From Erythrobacter sp. CCH5-A1 (GTDB lineage: Bacteria > Pseudomonadota > Alphaproteobacteria > Sphingomonadales > Sphingomonadaceae), in the NCBI RefSeq assembly GCF_001557115.1, contig NZ_LSKQ01000072.1, forward strand, positions 1 to 24,309: a DNA stretch of 24,309 nt. The letters run 5' to 3'. How positions within the stretch are numbered: the stretch's first letter is position 1; each line of letters begins with the position of its first letter. The position numbers and the translations under genes are program-made. The notes below the pieces were generated by a model. It searched no databases and had not been told where the DNA came from. It saw nothing but the letters and a program-made list of their open reading frames with translations. Shown here one piece after another: positions 14,658 through 21,778 of the stretch.

Positions 14658-15719
14658 ATGCCGCACTCCATCACCGCCCTCCTGAAGACCGGCGCCGCTC
14701 TGGCGCTCGCCGCTGCCACTCTGTCCGCCTGCGACGCGGGCGGTGGTGCGGGCGCGCAGTCGGTCCACGCGGTGGGTTCCTCGACGGTCTATCCCTTCGC
14801 CAAGCTTGTCGCGGAGAACTTCTCGCGCACCTTCCCCGACATGCGCTCGCCGCTGATCGAATCCACCGGGACGGGCAATGGCATCCAGCTGTTCTGCTCG
14901 GGGCTGGGCCCCAATACCCCCGACATGGTAAACGCCTCGCGCCGGATGAAGTCGTCCGAATTCGATACCTGCGCGTCCAACAAGGTCGACGAGATCATCG
15001 AGCTTCAGGTCGGGCTCGACGGGATCGCCTTCGCCTCGGCCAAGGGCGGGATCAAGCTCAACCTGTCGCCGCGCACGATCTACATGGCGCTCGCCGCCAA
15101 GCCTTTCGGCAAGCCCCAGACCGCCAAGACCTGGGCGGATGTCGACCCGGCGCTGCCGGCCGAACCGATCCTCGTCTACGGCCCGCCGAGCACCTCGGGC
15201 ACGCGCGATGCACTCAAGGAACTGGTGCTGGTGGTCGGCTGCGACACCGATCCGGCGATGAAGGCGCTTAAGGAACAGGACGAAGCGCTCCACGCCAAGA
15301 CCTGCACCGAAATCCGCGATGACGGCGCCTATTCCGATCAGGGCGAGCAGGACAACCTGATCGTCAACAAGATCGTCGCCAACCCCAGGATCGTCGGCAT
15401 TTTCGGCTATTCCTACCTCGAGGAGAATCTCGACAAGGTGCAGGACCTGCCGATGAACGGGGTGCAGGCGACCTACGAGAATATTGCGAATTTCTCCTAC
15501 CCCGGCGCACGACCGCTCTACGTTTACGTCAAGAAGTCGCACATGCGCGCTATCCCGGGCCTTGAGGACTTCATGAAGGAGTGGGTCAAGAGCTGGGGCA
15601 AGGACGGTCCGCTCGCGCGCATCGGCATGGTCGCCATGCCCGCCGAGACGATGGCCGCCAACGCGGCCAAGGTGCAGAACCTGACGATCCTCACCAAGGC
15701 CGAGCTCGAGCCGAAATAG
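14658..15719 (+). CDS. PstS-type phosphate-binding lipoprotein (first copy)
   Basis: A 353-aa periplasmic substrate-binding protein of the PstS family, which captures phosphate for an ABC importer. It has a lipoprotein signal with lipobox LSAC and Cys25, so it is anchored by lipid. Binding-loop motifs are VGSSTVYPFAK (39-49), ESTGTGNGIQLFC, NASRRMKSSEF and GPPSTSGTRDALKEL (about 175-189), the SGTR being the usual phosphate contact. The end blocks RPLYVYVKKSHM and KSWGKDGPLARIG are shared with the second copy. The ATG at 14658 starts just before the signal peptide; no strong ribosome-binding site is seen. No pstC, pstA, pstB or phoU gene follows. A role in phosphate starvation is likely from the family, not shown. 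Confidence 0.92.
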   Translation: MPHSITALLKTGAALALAAATLSACDAGGGAGAQSVHAVGSSTVYPFAKLVAENFSRTFPDMRSPLIESTGTGNGIQLFCSGLGPNTPDMVNASRRMKSSEFDTCASNKVDEIIELQVGLDGIAFASAKGGIKLNLSPRTIYMALAAKPFGKPQTAKTWADVDPALPAEPILVYGPPSTSGTRDALKELVLVVGCDTDPAMKALKEQDEALHAKTCTEIRDDGAYSDQGEQDNLIVNKIVANPRIVGIFGYSYLEENLDKVQDLPMNGVQATYENIANFSYPGARPLYVYVKKSHMRAIPGLEDFMKEWVKSWGKDGPLARIGMVAMPAETMAANAAKVQNLTILTKAELEPK

Positions 15720-15759
15720 ACCCGCTTCTCCATGGACTCATGACCAAGGGGAGGGAATG

Positions 15760-16842
15760 ATGTCTGAAGCAATCGGGAATTCTTTGATGGGGCGCGGGGC
15801 CGCCGCGATGCTGGCGCTGGCTGCCATGGCGGCGCTATCGGGCTGCGGCGATAGCCCGCAGGATGCCGCCGCCAAGGCGATCAGCGTGGTCGGCTCATCG
15901 ACCGTCTATCCCTTCGCCAAGCAGGTCGCGGAGGATTTCGTTGCCGCCAACGCGGGTGTGGCTCCGCCGCAGGTGGCCTCCTCGGGCACGGCTGACGGGA
16001 TCAAGGCCTTCTGCGCCGGAACCGGGGCGACCACGCCCGACATCGTCAACGCCTCGCGCCGCATGACCCGCGCCGAATTCGCCGATTGCGCCGCGCACGG
16101 CGTGAACGAGGTCATCGAGATCGAGATCGGGCTGGACGGGATCGTCTTCGCCTCCGCCACCGACCGCGGGATCGACATCAAGCTGACCCGCGACAACGTC
16201 TACCGCGCGATCTCGCAAAAGCCCTTCGGCCGCGAGCAGACCGCCAAGACCTGGGCCGATGTCGACCCGTCGCTGCCCGCCACCCCGATCGTCGTCTATG
16301 GCCCGCCCGAAAGCTCGGGCACGCGCGAGGCGCTGCTCAACCTCGTCGTCCAGCCCGGCTGCCGCCAGAACAGCGCAATGGCCTCGTTCGAAAAGAGCGA
16401 TCCGGAACGCTTCGCGCGTGATTGCCATGCGCTGCGCACCGACAGCGGCTACAGCAGCCAGGGCGAGCAGGATGACCTGATCGTCCGCCGGGTCGCCTCC
16501 AACCCCGAAGCGATTGCGATCGTCGGCTACTCCTATCTCCTCAAGAACACCAAATCGATCAAGCCGCTGGCGCTCGATGGCGTGCTGCCGACCCCGGCGA
16601 CGATTGCCGACGGCAGCTACGAGACCAGCCGCCCGCTCTACATCTACGTCAAGAAGGCCAACCTTTCGGTCACGCCGGGGCTCGACACGTTCCTTGCCCA
16701 GTGGGCCAAGAGCTGGGGCGACAATGGCCCGCTGGCGAAAATCGGGCTGGTGCCGCTCCCCGCCGACCGCCAGGCCAAGGCCGCCGCGGCGATCCAGAAC
16801 CAGACCGCGCTGACGGTCGCGGCGCTCGGAGCGGCGCGGTAA
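15760..16842 (+). CDS. PstS-type phosphate-binding lipoprotein (second copy)
   Basis: This 360-aa paralogue of the preceding gene lies 40 bases downstream. The lipobox is ALSGC with the modified Cys at 29. It keeps VVGSSTVYPFAKQVAEDF, SSGTADGIKAFC, NASRRMTRAEF, TWADVDPSLPATPI and GPPESSGTREALLNL, and ends with KSWGDNGPLAKIGLVPLP. Two ATGs stand side by side at 15757 and 15760. I use the second because GGAGG lies 5 bases upstream of it but only 2 from the first. The strong ribosome-binding site, unlike that of copy one, predicts higher translation. The two copies look moderately diverged (many conservative changes), so they may differ in affinity. It is followed by a hairpin and an unrelated membrane gene. 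Confidence 0.92.
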   Translation: MSEAIGNSLMGRGAAAMLALAAMAALSGCGDSPQDAAAKAISVVGSSTVYPFAKQVAEDFVAANAGVAPPQVASSGTADGIKAFCAGTGATTPDIVNASRRMTRAEFADCAAHGVNEVIEIEIGLDGIVFASATDRGIDIKLTRDNVYRAISQKPFGREQTAKTWADVDPSLPATPIVVYGPPESSGTREALLNLVVQPGCRQNSAMASFEKSDPERFARDCHALRTDSGYSSQGEQDDLIVRRVASNPEAIAIVGYSYLLKNTKSIKPLALDGVLPTPATIADGSYETSRPLYIYVKKANLSVTPGLDTFLAQWAKSWGDNGPLAKIGLVPLPADRQAKAAAAIQNQTALTVAALGAAR

Positions 16843-16864
16843 GGGCCGCGCATGATTGCGGCAT

Positions 16865-16891
16865 GGCGGAGAGGCGTCTAACCTCTCCGCC
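16865..16891 (+). promoter_or_regulatory. Hairpin abutting the DUF2157 start codon
   Basis: Perfect 10-bp arms GGCGGAGAGG (16865-16874) and CCTCTCCGCC (16882-16891) enclose the loop CGTCTAA. The 3' arm ends on the base before the ATG at 16892. The only Shine-Dalgarno-like sequence, GGAGAGG, is inside the 5' arm. Folding would hide it and hold the start codon at the foot of the stem. It may reduce translation or mark the end of the pstS transcript; no T-run follows. Confidence 0.5.
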
Positions 16892-18034
16892 ATGAACGCG
16901 CGCAAGATCGCCGAATGGCACGAGGCCGGCCTGATCGATGTGGCGACGCGCGACCGGCTCACCGCCTATGAAGCCCAGCACGCCCGCCCGCTCCTGCTGT
17001 GGGCGGTGTGGGGCATCGGCGCGCTCGCCATCGGGCTCGGCGTGGTGTCGGTGGTGGCGGCCAACTGGGAGGATATTCCCGGGCTGGTCCGGCTGGCGGT
17101 GCATCTGGCATTGATCGGGGGGCTGCTGGGCCTGCTGTTCATGCGCGAGGACCGGCTGGCCGAGCGCTCGCCGTGGATCGTCGAGGCGCTGGTCTTCGTC
17201 ACCGCCGCCTTGGGCCTCACCTTTTTCGGGCATCTGGGGCAGGTCTACCAGACCTCCGCGCCGCTGTGGCAGCCGCTCGCGCTGTGGTTTGCGCTGTTCG
17301 CGCCGATGCTGCTGCTGACCGGGCGCAGCTGGCCCACCGCGCTCGCGGTGATGGGCGGCGCGGTGTGGACGGCCTGGGAATATGCCGGAGCGAGCAGCCC
17401 GCGCGGGGTCGAGCCCGATCTGGCCGGAAGCGTCTGGCGCGCCTTCGTGGTCGCGCTGCCGGTCGCCTTCGCCCCGCTCGCCGCGTGGATCGGCAGGCGC
17501 AGCGGGCGCGAGGATTTCTGGGAGCGGCTCGAGCAGCTCGCGCTGACCTATGCGGTGGCGGGCGGATCGCTCGCCTGCGTCGTCGCCAGCTTCGGCGGGT
17601 TCGACGGGCCTGTTTACCCCCTCGCCAGCGTTCTGACCTGCGGCGCGGTGCTGGTCGCGGCCGGGATCGGCGTGGCGCTCGCGGGGGGCGGCGTGTCGGG
17701 ACGGATGACGGGCGCGATCATCGCAGGCTCGGGGCTGGTGATGGCGCTGGCCTATGCGGTGAACGACACCACCGTCCCCGCCGCGCTGATGTTCTTCGCG
17801 CTGTGGGCCGGGATCGCCGCGGCGGCGCTGACCGCGCAGTGGCGCCGGGGGTTCCAGCAGGCGGTGGGCGTGATTGCCCTGCGGCTCATCATCCTCAGCT
17901 TCGAGCTGGCGGGCGATCTGCTGATGAACGGCCTGGGGCTGATCCTTGCAGGGCTGATGATCCTCGGCGTCGCATGGGGCGCGGTGCGGGTGTCCAAACG
18001 CTTCGCCCCGCGCGCGGCGGAGGGTGAGGCATGA
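16892..18034 (+). CDS. DUF2157 multi-pass membrane protein
   Basis: A 380-aa inner-membrane protein. The first 45 residues (MNARKIAEWHEAGLIDVATR and on) form the soluble helical DUF2157 head, and about ten hydrophobic segments follow, among them LLLWAVWGIGALAIGLGVVS, LAVHLALIGGLLGLLFM and GLGLILAGLMILGVAWGAV. The LGQVYQTSAPLW block is typical of this family. The ATG at 16892 is chosen because the DUF2157 head starts there; an upstream ATG at 16856 would add 12 residues that overlap the hairpin. The following gene overlaps by 4 bases (ATGA) and encodes the usual partner, a GDYXXLXY-domain protein. The function of the pair is not known to me. Confidence 0.9.
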   Translation: MNARKIAEWHEAGLIDVATRDRLTAYEAQHARPLLLWAVWGIGALAIGLGVVSVVAANWEDIPGLVRLAVHLALIGGLLGLLFMREDRLAERSPWIVEALVFVTAALGLTFFGHLGQVYQTSAPLWQPLALWFALFAPMLLLTGRSWPTALAVMGGAVWTAWEYAGASSPRGVEPDLAGSVWRAFVVALPVAFAPLAAWIGRRSGREDFWERLEQLALTYAVAGGSLACVVASFGGFDGPVYPLASVLTCGAVLVAAGIGVALAGGGVSGRMTGAIIAGSGLVMALAYAVNDTTVPAALMFFALWAGIAAAALTAQWRRGFQQAVGVIALRLIILSFELAGDLLMNGLGLILAGLMILGVAWGAVRVSKRFAPRAAEGEA

Positions 18035-18585
18035 CGCGCGCCGCCCGCCTCGCCGCCGCCGCCCTGCCGCTCCTCGGCCTCGGGGCGCTGTGGGCGCAGA
18101 GCGACCGCACCTACCACAAGGGCACCGATTGGGAGGTGCCGGCCGCAGGCTATGACCCGCGCGATTACCTGCGCGGGCACTATGTTGTCTTCACATATGA
18201 CTGGCCGCTCGACAAGCCGATGAGCGACATCGGACGACAGTCGATCTGCCTCGAAGGCGAGGCGCCCGACATCCGGCTGGCGCGGGTGCTGGCGAAGGGC
18301 GAGGCCTGCGATCATCCGCTGCGGGAGGATGCCCACAGGCGGCTGACCGACGGCCGCCTCTACATCGGGCAGGCGCGCGCGGCGCAGATCGAGGAGGAAT
18401 TGCGCAACCGCGACCAGCGCGGGATCGTGACGATCCGCCAGCGCGAGGACGGGAGCTTCACGCCCATCTCCATCCGTTTCCGCCCGCTCACCCCCGCCGA
18501 AATCGCCGAGCGTGATGCCCCGGAGGGCGAAGCGCCACTCTCGCCCTTCGATCCGCTCGGAGCCCCTGCGGTGATGGACAAGTAG
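18031..18585 (+). CDS. GDYXXLXY-domain protein, partner of DUF2157
   Basis: The 184-aa protein has one N-terminal membrane anchor or signal (AARLAAAALPLLGLGALWAQ) and a soluble domain facing the periplasm. The family motif appears as DPRDYLRGHYVVFTYDWPL (about residues 47-65), matching GDYxxLxY with D in place of the usual G context. Two cysteines (SICLEGE, EACDHPL) could form a disulphide. The last 40 residues are acidic and proline-rich. The ATG overlaps the DUF2157 stop. DUF2157 and GDYXXLXY genes are often paired, which supports both calls. It ends 37 bases before the convergent ATP-grasp gene, with no obvious terminator between them. Confidence 0.88.
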   Translation: MTRAARLAAAALPLLGLGALWAQSDRTYHKGTDWEVPAAGYDPRDYLRGHYVVFTYDWPLDKPMSDIGRQSICLEGEAPDIRLARVLAKGEACDHPLREDAHRRLTDGRLYIGQARAAQIEEELRNRDQRGIVTIRQREDGSFTPISIRFRPLTPAEIAERDAPEGEAPLSPFDPLGAPAVMDK

Positions 18586-18622
18586 CCCCCCGCCGAAGCC
18601 GCAGGCGAGGCGCCCCCTCACT

Positions 18623-19534
18623 TCAACGGAAGTCCTCGCCCGTCGCCGCAATGCGCGACTTGAGGCCCGCCTGGTTGATGTTCTGGATCTCGATCCCCGG
18701 GTGCGCATTGACCTCGATCACCGGCGGGCCGTCATTGACGTCGAGCACGATGTCCGCCCCGCAATAACCGAGGCCGACCGCCGGCCCGCACTTGGACGCC
18801 AGCTCCAGCACCCGCTTCCAGCCCGGAATCTCGAAGCCGATCAGATTGACGCCGGTATCGGGGTGGTGGGTGATCGGTACGCCCTTGACCACCGCGCGGG
18901 TGATCTTGCCGGTCTCCATGTCGATCCCCGCGCCGATCGCGCGCTGGTGGAGGTTGGCCTTGCCGTCGCTCTCGATGGTGGGGAGGCGCACCATCGCCAT
19001 CAGCGGCGTGTGGTGCAAGCTGATGACGCGCAGGTCCGGCAGCCCCTCGGGCACGATGCGCGAGAGGGCGGGGTCGGCAATGATCAGCGGCTCGATCAGT
19101 GCGGCGTCCTCGGCCGCGGAATCGCCCGAGAAGCCCCCGTCGACCACCTTCTGGATGTGGTGCATCACCATCTCTTCGGGCAGCGCCGCGCCCGAACCCT
19201 TGTACCAGGTGTTCCCCTCGCGCCGCACCGCGAGCAGGATGCCGTCCCCCTGCGATCCGCGCGCGGGCTTGATCGCCCAGGCATCGGGCATGTCACGGCT
19301 CGGCTTGAAATCGGCGACCTGCTGGTGGTCCTCGAGCACCGCGACCGTGCCGGTGCAGGCGATCCCCGCCGCCTCCAATGCGCGCTTGGCCGCGACCTTG
19401 TCGCGCGCGCGCTCGATCGCGTGGCGCGGGTTGTATTTCTGGATCAGCGCGTTCCTCATGTTGATGCCGAGGACCTCGCCCCCGGTCAGCGCGTCCTCGT
19501 CAAGGCCGAGCCAGCGGTTGACGAACCTAAACAT
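18623..19534 (-). CDS. RimK-like ATP-grasp ligase ('alpha-L-glutamate ligase-like')
   Basis: A 303-aa cytosolic ATP-grasp enzyme of the RimK-related group found next to 7TM/inactive-transglutaminase proteins. The ATP-binding lysine is probably Lys89 in AWAIKPARGSQGDGILLAV, with the flexible GSQGDG loop at 93-98. Later blocks are LIEPLIIADPALSRIVPEGL, PDLRVISLHHTPLMAMVRLP and the metal-binding end ADIVLDVNDGPPVIEVNAHP with Glu274 and Asn276. All core residues look intact, so it should be active. Such enzymes join an amino acid or peptide to a carboxylate through an acyl phosphate; the substrate is unknown. The start ATG has AGGTGGAAG upstream and lies 8 bases inside the end of the 7TM gene, so the two are coupled. 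Confidence 0.9.
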   Translation of the reverse strand: MFRFVNRWLGLDEDALTGGEVLGINMRNALIQKYNPRHAIERARDKVAAKRALEAAGIACTGTVAVLEDHQQVADFKPSRDMPDAWAIKPARGSQGDGILLAVRREGNTWYKGSGAALPEEMVMHHIQKVVDGGFSGDSAAEDAALIEPLIIADPALSRIVPEGLPDLRVISLHHTPLMAMVRLPTIESDGKANLHQRAIGAGIDMETGKITRAVVKGVPITHHPDTGVNLIGFEIPGWKRVLELASKCGPAVGLGYCGADIVLDVNDGPPVIEVNAHPGIEIQNINQAGLKSRIAATGEDFR

Positions 19535-20696
19535 CTTCCACCTTCCGTATCACCCAGGCGTTGTGGATCGGGGGGCGGCCCAGGCCCTCATTGACCAGCC
19601 AGTCGTCCGCCCACTCCGCCACCATGCGTCCGCCCGATGCGACAAGGCGAGGCCGCACGCGGGCCTCGCCGACTGCGACAGGCTGGGGCACGCGGCGGCG
19701 CGCGCCGGGCCTTATCTCCTCGGGCGATCCGATCACCCACATGCCGCCAAGCGGCGGCGCGCCGCCGGCGATGGCGGCAACCGGCTCGGGCTCGGGCATG
19801 GCCGGCGCGGTCACCCCGGGCTCTGGCTCGGGGATGCGGCGGGTGTCGGGCAGGCCCTTGCGGCGGTCTTCCTCCACGCCTTCGGGCAGGGTCTCGGCCG
19901 CGGCGGCGGCCTTCGCGCGGCGCCGCCGCTCGAGCCAGATCGGCGCAAACCGCCCGATCTCCGACAGGCGCAGGCCGCGGTAGCGCCCGAGGATGGCAAT
20001 CGCGACGCCGGTGACGGCCGGCATCAGCAGCGGCGACCATTCGATCAGCGCGAGGGCAAAGTCCGAGACCATCACGAACTCGATCATCAGCGCCAGCACG
20101 AAGGTGTTGAGCGCCATCTTGGCTGCAGGCTTGGCCCCGTCCTTGCCCCACTGCTTCCACCACCGCTCGACGCACAGTGCGCACACGATCACCGGAAAGG
20201 CATCGACCTGAAGCTGGGTGTCGAGCGCCATTTGCAAGCCCACCAGCACCAGCACGATGAGCGAGATCAGCACGCCGAGGAAGCCCACGCGGGTCATCCG
20301 CAGCTTCAGCAGTGTGGGCGTCACGATCATCCCCACCAGCACCGAGGAACACAGCACCACCGGCCCCATCACCGGCCCGATCTGAAGGAAGGCGAGCGCG
20401 ATCAGCATGGGCGTGAACAGGCCGAAGGCCTTCAGGCCGATGAAGCTCCGCGCCAGCACCACCAGGAAGGAACCCAGCGGCAGCACCATCAGCAGGTTGG
20501 AGGGCTTCAGCCCCCAGATCGCCTGCGAGGCGGCGACCCCCTCGAAGGTTGAGGGCAACGCGAGGAAGGTCTCGGTATTGGCGACCCCGAGGCCGACCAG
20601 CACGGCGAGCACCGCCGCAACCGCCAGCCCGATATAGAACGGGCGGCGGACCTGCGGCGTTGCGTTCGCCCAGATCTGGCCGACGCGGGCGATCAT
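19527..20696 (-). CDS. 7TM membrane protein of the inactive-transglutaminase/7TM family, lacking the transglutaminase domain
   Basis: A 389-aa inner-membrane protein. One helix lies near residues 18-40, and a further six or seven between about 67 and 240, with family blocks SFIGLKAFGLFTPMLIALAF, FPVIVCALCVERWWKQWG and ILGRYRGLRLSEIGRF. In the proteins I know, an inactive transglutaminase domain sits between the first helix and the 7TM part. Here only about 25 residues separate them, so that domain is missing. Instead a 140-residue C-terminal tail is present: a basic and Glu/Ala stretch, a PEPEP-rich linker (RRIPEPEPGVTAPAMPEPEP), and a small end segment rich in Trp and Arg. The tail is predicted to be cytosolic. 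The gene starts 1 base after the beta-barrel gene and overlaps the ATP-grasp gene by 8 bases. The family call is by eye. Confidence 0.82.
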   Translation of the reverse strand: MIARVGQIWANATPQVRRPFYIGLAVAAVLAVLVGLGVANTETFLALPSTFEGVAASQAIWGLKPSNLLMVLPLGSFLVVLARSFIGLKAFGLFTPMLIALAFLQIGPVMGPVVLCSSVLVGMIVTPTLLKLRMTRVGFLGVLISLIVLVLVGLQMALDTQLQVDAFPVIVCALCVERWWKQWGKDGAKPAAKMALNTFVLALMIEFVMVSDFALALIEWSPLLMPAVTGVAIAILGRYRGLRLSEIGRFAPIWLERRRRAKAAAAAETLPEGVEEDRRKGLPDTRRIPEPEPGVTAPAMPEPEPVAAIAGGAPPLGGMWVIGSPEEIRPGARRRVPQPVAVGEARVRPRLVASGGRMVAEWADDWLVNEGLGRPPIHNAWVIRKVEDV

Positions 20697-20697
20697 C

Positions 20698-21609
20698 TCA
20701 GAAGGCGTATCCGACCGACAAAGTCAGGCGATAACCCTCGCGTTCGCGCGCGCTCTCGTTGCTCGATAAGAAGATGTACTTCGCCTCGGCCTCGACGCGC
20801 CACTTGCCCGGCCACCACAGCAGCTCGATTTCGGGGACCACCTGCCGGTCACGGCGCAGCGCGCCGTCATCGGCGATCCGGCCGTCGAAGCGGGTCTTGA
20901 TCAGCTCGATCGCGGGCCGGATCCTCAGGTCGGGGCCGATCGGACGGGTATAGGCGACGCCGGCGGAATCGCGTTCATAGCCGCGCTGCGGATCGCCTGA
21001 ACGGATCGTCTCGGTGCGCAGGTCGAAGGCGAGGTAGTGGTAGGCGCCGAAGCGGCGGCGGTATTGCGCATCGAAGCGCGCGCCATCGCCGGTGGTCGCC
21101 GGCCCCGCGCCGTTGTCATACTGCCGCTCGCGCCAAGTGCCCTGCACCCGGAAGCGGTTTGCCTGCGTCGGCTCGAAGGTGGCGCGGGCGGAGTATTCCC
21201 ACGCATCCGTGTCCGCGGATTCGACCGTGACGAGGTCATCGTAGCGCCGCACCTGCGCCTGAAGTTCGAAGGTTTCGGTCACATCGTGCTCGATGTTCGC
21301 GGTCAGCCGGTCGCGCGAGACGTCATCGCGCCCGCTGCCGAGGCGGAACACCTCGATCCGGTCGGCCTCGAGCCGCACGCGGGTGCGCTTGCTTTCGATC
21401 CCGAGGCCGATCTGGCCGCGCACCGACAGCGCCTCGCCGTCGATCACCAGTTCCTCGTCGCGGGTGGTGGTCTGGGCGCTGACGGCCTGGAGGTCGATCC
21501 GCGCATCGGGTTCGAGCGTCCAGCCCTTCCCTTCGGCCGCTGCCAGCGGGGCGGCTGCCGCGAGCCCGAGCGCCAGAATGGCCGCGCCTGCAATCTTCGT
21601 GAACGACAT
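20698..21609 (-). CDS. Predicted outer-membrane beta-barrel protein, unrecognised family
   Basis: A 303-aa protein with a signal peptide (SFTKIAGAAILALGLAAAAPLAAA) followed by about 280 residues of alternating polar and hydrophobic strands, such as ARATFEPTQANRFRVQGTWR, ARFDAQYRRRFGAYHYLAFD and KWRVEAEAKYIFLSS. It ends LTLSVGYAF. A terminal phenylalanine after such a strand is the signature recognised by the BAM complex. About 12-14 strands fit the length. It is rich in Arg, Asp and Glu and has no plug domain, so it may be a passive channel or a scaffold. The ATG at 21609 has GGGGG 7 bases upstream; a GTG at 21630 is an alternative. It is the first gene of the operon with the 7TM and ATP-grasp genes. 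Confidence 0.78.
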   Translation of the reverse strand: MSFTKIAGAAILALGLAAAAPLAAAEGKGWTLEPDARIDLQAVSAQTTTRDEELVIDGEALSVRGQIGLGIESKRTRVRLEADRIEVFRLGSGRDDVSRDRLTANIEHDVTETFELQAQVRRYDDLVTVESADTDAWEYSARATFEPTQANRFRVQGTWRERQYDNGAGPATTGDGARFDAQYRRRFGAYHYLAFDLRTETIRSGDPQRGYERDSAGVAYTRPIGPDLRIRPAIELIKTRFDGRIADDGALRRDRQVVPEIELLWWPGKWRVEAEAKYIFLSSNESAREREGYRLTLSVGYAF

Positions 21610-21616
21610 GGTGAAG

Positions 21617-21645
21617 CCCCCGTTAACCACGGCGGCTTACGGGGG
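21617..21645 (-). promoter_or_regulatory. Hairpin enclosing the beta-barrel gene's ribosome-binding site
   Basis: Perfect 7-bp arms CCCCCGT (21617-21623) and ACGGGGG (21639-21645) enclose a 15-base loop. On the minus strand the 3' arm contains the GGGGG that acts as Shine-Dalgarno sequence for the ATG at 21609. Folding would block it. This is either a translational control hairpin or a by-product of high GC content. Confidence 0.4.
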
Positions 21646-21725
21646 GGTGCGTTGAGAAATTCCTAACCTTGGTTGGAAACTTTTGAGGTAATCCGAGGCG
21701 CCGCCGCAAAGTGCCTGAAATGCAA

Positions 21726-21754
21726 GCGGCGGAGGACCGAGGGTCCCCCGCCGC
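21726..21754 (-). terminator. Terminator of the TonB-dependent receptor gene
   Basis: A 13-bp stem with one A-C mismatch pairs 21726-21738 with 21742-21754 around a 3-base loop. It lies 25 bases beyond the receptor's stop codon. The leftward flank reads TTGCATTTC and the rightward flank AATTTT, so it could end transcription either way. No rightward gene needs it. It separates the receptor from the envelope operon. Confidence 0.65.
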
Positions 21755-21778
21755 AATTTTGCCCCTGAAGGCGCGCGA

